From Chloroflexota bacterium (GTDB taxonomy: Bacteria > Chloroflexota > Anaerolineae > Caldilineales > Caldilineaceae), in the NCBI GenBank assembly GCA_003577005.1, contig QEUW01000158.1, positions 1-15,566 of the forward strand: a stretch of 15,566 nt of DNA. Reading direction: 5' to 3'. Shown here in pieces: positions 1 to 7,896 of the stretch. Position numbers and translations under genes: made by a program. Numbering within the stretch: position 1 is the first letter of the stretch; each line of letters starts with the position of its first letter. The notes below the pieces were generated by a model. The model searched no databases. It was not told the origin of the DNA and saw only the letters and a program-made list of their open reading frames with translations.

Positions 1-54
1 CCAGGTATGGTTTGGCTTGAGATTCAGTGACTTCTGCTGCCACTTTGGTGCCAT
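1..54 (-). CDS. 5' start of an unidentified gene leaving the window
   Basis: An ATG at 54-52 opens an uninterrupted reading frame of 18 codons to the window edge, reading MAPKWQQKSLNLKPNHTW. A strong Shine-Dalgarno sequence (AGAGGAG on the minus strand, bases 67-61) sits 6 nt before the ATG, and a promoter-like sequence lies upstream, so this looks like a real gene start rather than chance. A second ATG in another frame (61-59) stops after 11 codons. The N-terminus is basic and not a signal peptide. I do not recognise the family from 18 residues. It lies downstream of the transposase in the same orientation but appears to have its own promoter, so it is probably not part of the defence operon. 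Confidence 0.6.
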   Translation of the reverse strand, partial: MAPKWQQKSLNLKPNHTW

Positions 55-60
55 GACATG

Positions 61-67
61 CTCCTCT
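61..67 (-). promoter_or_regulatory. Shine-Dalgarno site fixing the start of the left partial gene
   Basis: AGAGGAG on the minus strand lies 6 nt before the ATG at 54. It decides between this ATG and the out-of-frame ATG at 61-59, whose frame ends after 11 codons. Confidence 0.55.
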
Positions 68-87
68 GAGGCTGTTGCAAGAACATA

Positions 88-118
88 GCTATACGGTAGA
101 TTCTCTCATGGATGTCAA
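88..118 (-). promoter_or_regulatory. Putative sigma-70 promoter for the gene leaving at base 1
   Basis: On the minus strand a perfect -35 hexamer TTGACA (118-113) is followed, after a slightly long 19-nt spacer, by TATAGC (93-88). A start site near base 81 would leave a leader of roughly 27 nt containing the AGAGGAG ribosome-binding site. The -35 match is good; the -10 match and spacer are imperfect. An alternative reading is that TTGACA belongs to the right end of the IS110 element, where outward -35 boxes are known. Confidence 0.4.
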
Positions 119-168
119 GGGGGAGAACCTTAAAAAAGGGAGCCGAATCAGGCAATGTGAGCGAGCTG

Positions 169-1197
169 TCAAGCGGGCAAGGCGCTGCTCGCCAGATTGA
201 AGCGAGACGGATCAAAGGGGGTATCATGGGTGAAAACAGCCCAGGCCCAAACCAGGATTTTGCGGGAAGCAGCGACGAGGGCCAGTTTCTTGGGTTTGCC
301 GCGGGCGAGCAAGGAGTGATAGAAAGTGCGCAAGGGGTTGTGACCCCGAACGCCGCCCAGGGCGCCGAGAAAGAGCTTGCTGCGAAGGGGGGCATTGCCT
401 TGTCTGGAGATGGTGGTACGCTTGCGCACGGAAGCACCACTTTCATACGGCGCAGGATCAAGACCGAGCAAGGCAGTGAATTGCTTGGCGGTGCCCTGGC
501 CGCTGGTTTTGGCACAGAAGCGGTGCAAGGCCACCAGTAAAGCGGGGGCGATCTTGGCGCCGATGCCCGGGACAGAGAGCAGGAGTTGGCGTTGGTGGCT
601 CAAAGTGGCATGGTGGGCGATAAGCTGCTCAATCTCGTGCTGGATGGTGACTAATTCCTGTTCGAGCGCCTCGATGATGCGTTGAATGCTCGGCTGGATG
701 GTAGGGGAGCGTTTGGGGTTGAGGCCAGCCTGCGCCAGTCGGTTTCGTTCACTGTGGAGCAGTTTCTCCAAGTCGCTTTGCCGGCGGAGGAGACTGTCCA
801 ACTCGGCCACCGCATCGTCGGGGGGCTGTTGGGGAGCGGGATGGGTTTCCAGCCCGAAGTGCGCCAAGACCAGGGCATCGGCCCGGTCGGTCTTAACCCG
901 GCGGCCGCGGCCTTGCGCCCAGTGACGCACCGTCAGCGGATTGACCAGGGTGACGAACCACTGGCGCCGATAGGCTTCGGCCACCAGGTGCGCTTCGTAC
1001 CCACCCGTCGGCTCGATAATCAGATGGATAACGCTGGCCCCACTGCGCTGGGCCTGTTGTTCCATCTCACTGGCAAAGTGGGCACAGCCACTCGGGGTAT
1101 TGACCGTTTCGCCTTGGTAGCAAACCTGCTCCGCCCAGACCGTGGCACTGGTGAAACTGGCTTTGGCGCTGTCGACGCCGACAATGAATGTGCGCAT
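169..1197 (-). CDS. IS110-family transposase (bridge-RNA-guided recombinase family)
   Basis: This is a 342-aa serine/DEDD recombinase of the IS110 family. The N-terminal RuvC-like domain shows the four acidic residues in the usual contexts: D9 (VGVDSAK), E62 (IIEPTGGYE), and D104 and D107 (KTDRADAL). A central helical, coiled-coil-like segment (about residues 130-200) leads to the C-terminal Transposase_20 domain. That domain starts at SVPGIG (about 208-213) and continues through FTALLGLDP and the serine-rich ESGASVRKRTTISRQGN segment that carries the presumed nucleophilic serine. The ATG at 1197 is preferred because family proteins begin a few residues before the first aspartate; a GTG at 1272 would add 25 unrelated residues. 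Length is normal and the frame is intact, so the element may be active. Members of this family are now known to use a noncoding bridge RNA to select target and donor DNA. Confidence 0.93.
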   Translation of the reverse strand: MRTFIVGVDSAKASFTSATVWAEQVCYQGETVNTPSGCAHFASEMEQQAQRSGASVIHLIIEPTGGYEAHLVAEAYRRQWFVTLVNPLTVRHWAQGRGRRVKTDRADALVLAHFGLETHPAPQQPPDDAVAELDSLLRRQSDLEKLLHSERNRLAQAGLNPKRSPTIQPSIQRIIEALEQELVTIQHEIEQLIAHHATLSHQRQLLLSVPGIGAKIAPALLVALHRFCAKTSGQGTAKQFTALLGLDPAPYESGASVRKRTTISRQGNAPLRSKLFLGALGGVRGHNPLRTFYHSLLARGKPKKLALVAASRKILVWAWAVFTHDTPFDPSRFNLASSALPA

Positions 1198-1500
1198 CTC
1201 TTGGCTGCCTTTCGCTTGCGTTGGTCTTTGCTTTGGCGATAGCCAGTCATCGGCTGAGAGGCCCGGCACCACCTAGTATGCGAGTTCGGACTCAAGGTTC
1301 TCTGCGTGTCTCAGCTCTGCTGGCCGCTGCCGCTAACCCTTCTACGTACGGTTTTGGCCCAGGGGCACAAAGGCCCGGTTTCGGCGGCAGCTTGCTTACT
1401 TACTTATCCCGATTTCCGTCCAGTTGCGGTAAGCGAAGGACCCATCTACGCTCCAAGTTCTTTGCTTTGGGGCACGAACGGTCTCTTCGCTTACCTGCTC
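1198..1500 (-). ncRNA. Candidate bridge-RNA region upstream of the IS110 transposase
   Basis: No credible gene is seen in these roughly 300 bases. The stretch is rich in potential structure. An 11-bp perfect inverted repeat, GGTAAGCGAAG at 1428-1438 and its complement at 1485-1495, encloses a 46-nt loop. An 8-bp repeat, GCTGCCGC at 1326-1333 and its complement at 1384-1391, encloses a smaller GGGC/GCCC hairpin. A 12-nt direct repeat TCTTTGCTTTGG occurs at 1225-1236 and 1459-1470. IS110-group elements encode their bridge RNA in just this position, with stem-loops whose internal loops pair with target and donor DNA. The assignment rests on position and inverted repeats only; I have not folded it or matched the loops to the element ends. 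Confidence 0.35.
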
Positions 1501-1508
1501 TATGATAC

Positions 1509-1581
1509 TAGGGGCACGAGGTCGGGCGGGGCCGGTTTCGCCCTTAGATAGATGTCTGACCCGCCCCACCTCGTGCCCCTA
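1509..1581. repeat. Imperfect palindrome at the 3' end of brxL, possible bidirectional terminator
   Basis: The left arm 1509-1530 starts TAGGGGCACGAGGTCGGG and pairs with the right arm 1560-1581 over 22 bp with one mismatch (position 15 of the arm), around a 29-nt loop. The brxL stop codon (TAG, 1581-1579) is inside the right arm. The arm matches the outer part of the palindrome at 15461-15522, so both belong to one dispersed repeat family. As RNA it would form a strong GC-rich hairpin immediately after brxL. No clear U-tract follows, so termination or mRNA 3'-end protection is inferred. The transposase element begins right beside it. Confidence 0.75.
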
Positions 1582-3675
1582 CTCTGTTTCGATGCGAAAG
1601 ATGTCCACCTTTGTCTCCAGACACTTGCGCAGGGAGAGGTCGCTGGCGCCGATTTCGTACCAACTGACGGGTTTTTGGTAGAAGTCGAGGCCGCGGCCGA
1701 TCTTGATGACCCAGCCGTTGTCGAGGCGGATTTCGCGGTCGTGGAGATTGGGGTTGAAGTCGATGTTGAGCACGATGTCGAGTTCGAGTAGGCTCTGTTG
1801 GAGGTCGGCAAGTTTTTCTTGGATGTCGGTGCGTTGTGCGCTGCTGTCATAGCTGGTGATGAGGTGGATCTGTTTGGCCATGGAGCAGGTGACGACGGCT
1901 TCGCAGAAGCGGACAAAGTTCTGGATCTGATGGGTCATGCGGATGTAGGGGTCTTCGACGATGATTTTCTGTGCGCCGCGCAGGTAGGGCCCGATGAGCG
2001 ATTCGTAACTGTAGCCGGTGTCGCCGTAGAAGATGGTGAAATGTTGCTCCTTGAGCGCCGGCTCGGTCGAGGGTTGGATAGGCTCGACTTCGATGACGGT
2101 TGACGTTGGTGGCGCAGGGACGATAGCGGGCGTCGTGGTGGGCGGTTGATCCTGGGCAGGTGGGGCGGTGGTGGCCGGTGGAGCAATGGCCAGGGACCGG
2201 CGCTGGGGGCGCTGGGTGGCGGCAGCGTCTTTGGATTCGGGGCAATAGACCACCACTTCTCGGCCATCGGCGATGAGGTAGGAGAGGTCAATCTGGGCGA
2301 ATTCGTCGTCGGGCTTGCGTTTGTTCATCTGCTCTTTGACGCGGCGGCGGCATTCGATGGCGTAGGCGATGTATTCTTCGAACTCAGCGTCGCTGGGTGG
2401 GCCATCGGGATGGAGAATCTTGAGAAAGGCGCAGAGGGTTTTTTTGATGCCCTTCTCGTCACGACCTTCGACGGCTTTGCCCAGGCGGACGCGCTTGTTG
2501 ACCTCTTCGTAGCGGTTGGTGTGGGAGAATTGATGGTGAAAGGCCTCGGCCAGATAGTCGGTGATGAAGCCGTAGTTGTCCGTGAGATAGTCGCTGCTGT
2601 TCTTGAGCATCTCCCAGCCAGGCAGATAGCAGGCAAAGCGGTCCATGACGGCCAGGTCGAACTCTTTGGGCAGTGGCATGAAGAGATCGTGTTCGGCGGA
2701 GTGGACAACCTGTTCGATGGAGTGGTCGATGTTGCCGACGAAGGCGAGGCTGGCGTCGGCGATGACCTCAACGCCGCGCGAGAAGCGGCCGTTGGCCATA
2801 AAGTCTTTCATGATCTGGATAGTATCGGGGTCGTTGATGCGGATGCCGGCCACCTCGTCGAAGGCGACAGTGTCCCAGAAGCCGACCAGGCCGACGCGCT
2901 TGCGGGCGTTGTTGTAGAAGAGGGTGGCCTTGGTGGCCTGGCCGCCGCTGACCAGGGTGGCATAGGGTGAGAATTCGCTGAAGAAGTAGGATTTACCGGT
3001 GCCGCGCGGACCCAGTTCGATGAAGTTGAAGTTTGGCTCGACGAGGGGGGCCAGGCGCGCTACAAAGTGAAACTTGAGCCGCTGGGAGAGTTTGGACGGT
3101 TCCAGGCCCACGGAGCGGAGAACCACATCGAGCCACTCGTCGCGGGTGAAGTGCTGGCGGCCCGCCATGTAGCCGTCGAAATCAAAGCGGCTCAACTGGA
3201 TGGGGCGCAGTTCTTCGACGTAAAAGGCGTAGTTGTCTTCATCGACCTCGTTGTAGGCCAGCGTGACCTCGGCCCAGATGCCGCCTTCGAGGAGCCGGTC
3301 GGTGTCGCGGTAGAATTTTTCGTTGATGGCGATACGCTGAGAGTTGAAGTTTTCCAGAGCTGCCCAGTGCCGGCGCTCCTTCTCGACATAGCGAACGTGG
3401 ACTTTGTCGATGAAGCGGTGGCGGCCCTTGGTCGCCACCTTGGATTGGGCGGCGTTGGCCTCGTCGGGACGCACGTAGTTGTCCTGGAGCGTGGCGAGGA
3501 CGGCCTCGATGCCGGCCTGGATCTCGGCGGGGTCATCGCTGGCGCAGTAGCGGGCGAGCAGGAACTCGAGCACAAAGGTGGGGACATTGGTGCCCTTTTT
3601 GATCCGGTGGAGGAGGTCCTTGCGGACGACTTTGCCATCGAAGTGTTCGAGCAGCTTTTGGTCTAGCGTATCCAT
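1579..3675 (-). CDS. brxL: BrxL-like AAA+ ATPase with a C-terminal MIT_C-like domain
   Basis: The protein has 698 aa. Residues 1-200 resemble the BrxL N-terminal region. The AAA+ core has Walker A GPRGTGKS (222-229), Walker B VAFDE (270-274), a sensor-1-like GNID (314-317) and DRFACYLPGW (345-354), a BrxL-type motif. Residues 490-540 are a Pro/Thr/Ala-rich linker. After it, instead of the usual Lon-protease-like part, residues 545-698 carry GYSYESL, EDPYIRMTHQIQNFVRFCE (574-592), HDREIR, DNGWVIKIGRGLD (652-664) and VDIF. From memory these closely match the C-terminal MIT_C (PLD-like) domain of eukaryotic MITD1. BrxL is known as a DNA-associated AAA+ restriction factor in BREX types 1 and 4. 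It lies 77 nt after pglZ and its ATG has only a weak GAAAG upstream. The family call is firm; the role of the C-terminal domain is unknown. Confidence 0.85.
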   Translation of the reverse strand: MDTLDQKLLEHFDGKVVRKDLLHRIKKGTNVPTFVLEFLLARYCASDDPAEIQAGIEAVLATLQDNYVRPDEANAAQSKVATKGRHRFIDKVHVRYVEKERRHWAALENFNSQRIAINEKFYRDTDRLLEGGIWAEVTLAYNEVDEDNYAFYVEELRPIQLSRFDFDGYMAGRQHFTRDEWLDVVLRSVGLEPSKLSQRLKFHFVARLAPLVEPNFNFIELGPRGTGKSYFFSEFSPYATLVSGGQATKATLFYNNARKRVGLVGFWDTVAFDEVAGIRINDPDTIQIMKDFMANGRFSRGVEVIADASLAFVGNIDHSIEQVVHSAEHDLFMPLPKEFDLAVMDRFACYLPGWEMLKNSSDYLTDNYGFITDYLAEAFHHQFSHTNRYEEVNKRVRLGKAVEGRDEKGIKKTLCAFLKILHPDGPPSDAEFEEYIAYAIECRRRVKEQMNKRKPDDEFAQIDLSYLIADGREVVVYCPESKDAAATQRPQRRSLAIAPPATTAPPAQDQPPTTTPAIVPAPPTSTVIEVEPIQPSTEPALKEQHFTIFYGDTGYSYESLIGPYLRGAQKIIVEDPYIRMTHQIQNFVRFCEAVVTCSMAKQIHLITSYDSSAQRTDIQEKLADLQQSLLELDIVLNIDFNPNLHDREIRLDNGWVIKIGRGLDFYQKPVSWYEIGASDLSLRKCLETKVDIFRIETE

Positions 3676-3752
3676 AGTTTGCTTTCATAGAAGGCAAGAG
3701 GCAGCGGGACAATCTCTACTAGAGCGCACAAGGTCGCCGCCCACTCGTGTCT

Positions 3753-6275
3753 CTACACAGTGTAATCGGTTTCCAGGTTCAAACTGGCGTATGTAGTCAA
3801 TGTCGTGGGGTCGAACGCCTTGATGATGAACTTGCCTTCGTAATCGTCGCTCATCTTGAGCGGCACCTGAACGGTGTCACCAGGCCTGATCGATAAGATG
3901 CCGGTGGCAGGATTGACTGATCCGCCAGGCATGGCTTCGCCTACGGGATTGCCTTTTTTATCCTGGGCCTGGAGGAGAATGTCGATGGCATCGTCCAGGG
4001 AAAAGAGATCACCGGCGCTAGCTGTCACTTCGATGACGGGGCGGCGCGTGGTGATGCGTTTGGCGCCGCGCTTGTAGGTCAAGGTAACAGCCGGCTTCCT
4101 GCTGAGCTTCTCTTCGGTTGGGCGCAGGCTGACGGTGAGCACGGGAACGACGGCCTCTTGTAGCGAGACACCACCGTGAAAATACCACCGATTGGCCTGA
4201 TAGGCAACCATGGCGCGCGGGAGCGCCACCTGGCTGAACTCCCCGCGGATGCCCAACTGTTCGGCGGGGAAGAGCACATTGGCGTTGTCGGCGGCGCCAT
4301 CACCCAGGAGCAGCCGGTCGTGGAGATTGAGCCATTTACCAGGCGGGCGGGCGCAGACGTCGCCAGCGGTGGCGGCTGTATTGAGATAAAAACCGTGGTC
4401 GGTGACGATGATCGCTTCGTGGAAACCGAGGGTGCGGAGCTTGTGGATAGCGGTGCGGACCTGCTGGAAGGTGCGCACAATGAGGGTGAGTGCGCCTTCT
4501 GGATTGGACTCGAAGTCGTTGTCCATCTCATTGCTGCGCAGAACCAGCAGTTCGACCGTGCCGGGCAGCTCCACTTTGGTGCGGACGAAGTCCTTGAGGG
4601 CAGCTTCGCTAAAGCGTTGGCCATAGCGCTTGCGGAGCAAGTCCATGCGCTGGGTGAGCGTGGTCAGAGGTTGGTCGCCGAGGACGGGAACCAGCCTGTC
4701 GTCTTTTCGGGTCAGTTTGAGGTTGGCGCCGGCGCCGGGCAGCAAGCCGGCCATCCCCACCGGCGTGATGGTTGGGAGTTGGGCAAAGGCCGCCTGTACT
4801 GTCACCTGGCCGTCCTCAGCCAACTGCTTTTGTAGTTCAACGCCGAGCTCATAGCGCAGCGCATCGATCAACAGCAAGGCGACACGATAGCCACTCTCTT
4901 GGAGCTTGGGGGCCACCAGCTTATCGAAGAGATCGACATTGGCCAGACGCCCGGTTGGCGGCCAGCCCTCCCGCTCCAGGTGGCGGATGAAGTGTCCCTG
5001 CACCTTGTCGATGAGGCGGCGGTAGACGGTGCGCGCCTGGCGCAACACGGGCGCCATCTGTTCGTTGTGGACGAGCGCATCGCTGGCAGCCTGCTCGAAC
5101 TCGCGCTGGAGCCGGTCGGTCTCGCGCAGGCTGCCGGTGTAGAAGGCGATGAGGGCCTCCTGGCTGCGGCTGTGTTCGGGCAATTGCCGTTCGGCGTCGG
5201 CACAGGCCTCGACCAGGTTTACGGCAGCATTGAGCAGGAGCCACTGCGCCTGGCTCTCGCTCCGGTTGAGCCAAACGGAATGGCGACGTTGCGCTATCTG
5301 GCGCCGGAGCTTGTCGATGTTGTCGCGCCGAAGGGCGTCCATGGCCTGCGTGAAAAAGGAGCGTTCTTCGAAGAGGAAAGTATCCCGTGTGCCCAGGTCA
5401 CTGATGGCCGCACACGCTTCGGGCAAGCGTAATTTTTGCTCGATGGCTTCGGCGTGTTCGATATAGAGCACTTGGGTGCGGCGGTCGTTGCGGAGCCGGT
5501 CGCAGAGATCCTCCACCAACGCCCTGGCTTCGGGTGGGGCATGGGGCACATCGCTCAGGGCAGGCGGCAGGTCGCCGGGCAGATCGAAGACGAACTCGCT
5601 AAAGAGGAGATAGCGCCACAACTCTTCGGCGATCGGCCCCCAGGTTTTGGCGCGGGTCACGAGTCTGAGCCCTAGCGTGCTTTGGAGCAGCACTTTGGCC
5701 TCGGCCCCCCACGCCTCCTGACCTTTGAGCGCATCCTTCTGGTCGTCGGTCGGAGCTAGCAACGCAAAGAGGATTTCGCGGGCAGATTCGACATCCAGCA
5801 AGGCCTGGAGCTGAGGCCAGCTGGCTCCGCCGCCAACCCGGTCGATGACGGCAAAATCGGGGTTGGGGTTGTCGGCAAAGAGGCGGCGGATTTCGGTGGC
5901 GTGGTCGGGTTTGGCCTTGAGACAGAGGCTCTGATATTCATCGCCATCGCCTTCGGGAAAGAGGCGACCGCAGGCGGCGTAGATGGAGAAGGGGTCGCGC
6001 TGGCGGGCGGTATCATCCTGCGGCGCAGGGGCGGGCACGTAGATGAGCAGCCCCTCCAACGTAGGCTTGGGCCGGCCCAGTTCCTGAAGTGCGGCGAGGG
6101 CAGCCTCTCGGCTTGCGAGGCTGCCCTCGCTGGCGTCGACCACCTGGCGATTCTCTGTGGCCAGCGCTAGGCAGAGGTCATGGTAGCGGCGGTCGGGGTC
6201 GTAGACGATGAGGACGCCGGTCTGCTGGAGGCGGGGGAGGAGGATTTGGGTTTGGATGAATTCTTTTATCGACAT
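3753..6275 (-). CDS. pglZ: BREX alkaline-phosphatase-superfamily protein PglZ
   Basis: PglZ is the hallmark protein of BREX, essential for defence and, in tested systems, for host methylation; its biochemical substrate is debated. This 840-aa copy has a roughly 450-residue N-terminal region of mixed alpha/beta then helical character. The PglZ domain then shows LLLIDALRYELG (metal-binding Asp about 471), LPTITPVGMAGLLPG (about 500-514, with the threonine in the nucleophile position), IIVTDHGFYLN (Asp and His about 625-626) and HGGVSLQEAVVPVL (about 700-713). The last 120 residues look beta-rich. I chose the ATG at 6275, preceded by AAGG at a sensible distance, over an in-frame TTG at 6296 that would add seven residues. 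It starts 42 nt after the helicase gene. All expected active-site motifs are present, so it is probably functional. Confidence 0.94.
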   Translation of the reverse strand: MSIKEFIQTQILLPRLQQTGVLIVYDPDRRYHDLCLALATENRQVVDASEGSLASREAALAALQELGRPKPTLEGLLIYVPAPAPQDDTARQRDPFSIYAACGRLFPEGDGDEYQSLCLKAKPDHATEIRRLFADNPNPDFAVIDRVGGGASWPQLQALLDVESAREILFALLAPTDDQKDALKGQEAWGAEAKVLLQSTLGLRLVTRAKTWGPIAEELWRYLLFSEFVFDLPGDLPPALSDVPHAPPEARALVEDLCDRLRNDRRTQVLYIEHAEAIEQKLRLPEACAAISDLGTRDTFLFEERSFFTQAMDALRRDNIDKLRRQIAQRRHSVWLNRSESQAQWLLLNAAVNLVEACADAERQLPEHSRSQEALIAFYTGSLRETDRLQREFEQAASDALVHNEQMAPVLRQARTVYRRLIDKVQGHFIRHLEREGWPPTGRLANVDLFDKLVAPKLQESGYRVALLLIDALRYELGVELQKQLAEDGQVTVQAAFAQLPTITPVGMAGLLPGAGANLKLTRKDDRLVPVLGDQPLTTLTQRMDLLRKRYGQRFSEAALKDFVRTKVELPGTVELLVLRSNEMDNDFESNPEGALTLIVRTFQQVRTAIHKLRTLGFHEAIIVTDHGFYLNTAATAGDVCARPPGKWLNLHDRLLLGDGAADNANVLFPAEQLGIRGEFSQVALPRAMVAYQANRWYFHGGVSLQEAVVPVLTVSLRPTEEKLSRKPAVTLTYKRGAKRITTRRPVIEVTASAGDLFSLDDAIDILLQAQDKKGNPVGEAMPGGSVNPATGILSIRPGDTVQVPLKMSDDYEGKFIIKAFDPTTLTTYASLNLETDYTV

Positions 6276-6317
6276 GGATTCAACCTTGCCAGTCAACTGT
6301 TACAGGATCGGTGTGAG

Positions 6318-7895
6318 CTAGCGCGGATCGCGCAGAGATGGCGGCAACAAATAGTAAAATTGCCCTACATTGCGCTGCATACCGAAAGAAGCTGATGCGC
6401 CTCCGTGTGGAGATCTGCCAACGGTTACCTGATTGCCTTGAACCATTAAAACCTTCCAAGTTCGTCCGGCTAACAAGAATGTTTGGTCAAATGACCCGCG
6501 GATGCGACCCACTGGCTTACCAGAGTCGGCATCGATGACTTGGTAGTCGTTCTGGTCAGGAATATTTGAATGGATCTTGCCTTCTTCGCCCAAGTCGAGT
6601 AGATCTGATGATGGGTAGAGCTGATCACCTAGTTCCAGGCAGTAGCCTTTATCACCGAGGTGGTTGATGATCGCCCTGACCTCCTCCTGTGTTCCAAGCG
6701 GCTTCATGAAATCAGCCAGCGTCTGGCGAGGGATGCCCGTTCGAGCTTGATAAAGAATGGATAGGCTCTGCTGTACGATCACGGAGCGATCAGGTTTATA
6801 GTCATTCGAGTGATAGGCCCCGCTGGCAGCGGCGGCGAACATCAATTGCAGCACAGTTTGTTCTTCGTCTGTGCGACAGACGGCCACGGCCTCAATGGTC
6901 TGCGACCGGCGACTCCCGCGCCCGACCCGTTGTTGGAGCGATTCAAGACTCCAAGGCGGCTCGGCCAGCACGACCAAATCGATGTCGCCGATGTCGATAC
7001 CGATTTCTAAAGTTGAGGTAGAGACACACACAGCCACCGCATTTTGTTTCATCACTTCTTCGGCCTCTGCGCGTGCGTGACGATCAAGGCTGCCGTGGTG
7101 GGTGACCACCGGATAGGGCTTCCAGAGCTCCTTGACTTGAGCCGCAACCTCTTCGACACTCTGACGGGTGTTACAGAAGTAGAGCAGCTTGCGCCACCGT
7201 CTGCGCAGCGCGAGATCCAAAACTTCCTGATGGGTGTTAGCAAAATGGGCATTGATTGGGCGTGGGTTACTGACCTGAATCAATTGAAAATCTTCCGTGT
7301 ACCGACGAGCCAACTGCTCTGGATTGGGCAAGGTGGCTGATAACAGATGGACGTTGAGGACCGGCGCTGTACTGGTTTGACGCAGCCGGGCCACGAGCAC
7401 ACGCAGTTGGTCCCCGCGATAGGTGCTATCGAGGAGATGGATTTCGTCGATGATGATCGTACGCAGCGTCGTGAACAGGTGAGGTCGTCGGCATAACAGG
7501 GAGTCGAGGGATTCAGGCGTTGTAATTAGCCAGTGGATCTCACGGTCGGGCAGGGTGGGACGGTCGCCATGTTTGAGTAACGCCGACAAATAGTTCTCGC
7601 CGAGGGAATCTTCTAACCGTTCAAACAGGTCGTTGGCCAGCGCTCGGGTGGGGACAACGTATACGACGGCCAGGCCGGGCCACCCTTCAGCGGTGTGTCG
7701 TTCTGCCACGGGAGCGACTACGGCTTCGGTCTTGCCCGATGCAGTTGGCGCCGAGACAACCACACTGTGGCCTTGCAGAACGGCGGGAATGGTACGAATC
7801 TGCACTTCGGTCAGGTTGCCAAAACGACCAAAGAATGGACGCCAGGTGTGGGCAAGTCGGCGACGCAGCCTGGATATCGAGAGGTCAGAGGTCAT
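6318..7895 (-). CDS. brxHI: Lhr-like DEAD/DEAH-box helicase, BrxHI type
   Basis: This is a 525-aa superfamily-2 helicase. With the ATG at 7895 as residue 1, the motifs are: Q-like region LTEVQIRTIPAVL; motif I APTASGKT (49-56); PTRALA (Ia); TPESL (Ib); motif II DEIH (150-153); motif III SATLP (186-190); STSTLEIGIDIGDIDLVV (V); and QQRVGRGSRR (VI). DEIH and the EIGIDIGDIDLVVLAEPPWS segment are typical of Lhr-like helicases, but the very long Lhr C-terminus is absent; about 170 residues follow motif VI. The upstream gene's TGA ends 1 nt before this ATG, so the two are surely translationally coupled. That makes this start preferable to a GTG/ATG-like start at 7955 inside the previous gene. BrxHI helicases next to BrxD ATPases are known in BREX types 2 and 6. 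GC content here is lower than in pglZ and brxL. Confidence 0.85.
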   Translation of the reverse strand: MTSDLSISRLRRRLAHTWRPFFGRFGNLTEVQIRTIPAVLQGHSVVVSAPTASGKTEAVVAPVAERHTAEGWPGLAVVYVVPTRALANDLFERLEDSLGENYLSALLKHGDRPTLPDREIHWLITTPESLDSLLCRRPHLFTTLRTIIIDEIHLLDSTYRGDQLRVLVARLRQTSTAPVLNVHLLSATLPNPEQLARRYTEDFQLIQVSNPRPINAHFANTHQEVLDLALRRRWRKLLYFCNTRQSVEEVAAQVKELWKPYPVVTHHGSLDRHARAEAEEVMKQNAVAVCVSTSTLEIGIDIGDIDLVVLAEPPWSLESLQQRVGRGSRRSQTIEAVAVCRTDEEQTVLQLMFAAAASGAYHSNDYKPDRSVIVQQSLSILYQARTGIPRQTLADFMKPLGTQEEVRAIINHLGDKGYCLELGDQLYPSSDLLDLGEEGKIHSNIPDQNDYQVIDADSGKPVGRIRGSFDQTFLLAGRTWKVLMVQGNQVTVGRSPHGGASASFGMQRNVGQFYYLLPPSLRDPR

Positions 7896-7896
7896 G

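Larger units (their letters stand above)
119..1508 (-). mobile_element. IS110-family insertion sequence (ends approximate)
   Basis: The element is defined by its transposase (1197-169), about 310 nt of noncoding DNA upstream of it and a short stretch downstream. A long upstream and short downstream noncoding region fits the IS110 group rather than the IS1111 group, whose long noncoding region is downstream. IS110 elements lack terminal inverted repeats and usually make no target duplication, so the ends cannot be fixed from one copy. I set the upstream end at the edge of the 1509-1581 palindrome and the downstream end before the promoter of the leftmost gene; both are estimates. IS110 elements often use REP-like palindromes as targets, which fits the palindrome abutting the upstream end. 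Confidence 0.5.

Noticed and set aside
119..168. Run of T on the minus strand (CCCTTTTTTAAGG) after the transposase as a terminator
   Set aside because: No adequate hairpin lies immediately before the T-run; the nearby GCGAGC/GCTCGC pair is only 6 bp and too far away.
112..540. Plus-strand frames opposite the transposase
   Set aside because: The transposase on the minus strand has all four DEDD residues and the C-terminal domain; these frames are shadows.
1306..1551. Small open frames in the leader upstream of the transposase
   Set aside because: No ribosome-binding site or domain; the region's inverted repeats suggest a structured RNA rather than a gene.
2146..2970. 274-codon plus-strand frame opposite brxL
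   Set aside because: Gly/Val/Asp-rich antisense shadow with no recognisable motif; brxL motifs lie on the other strand.
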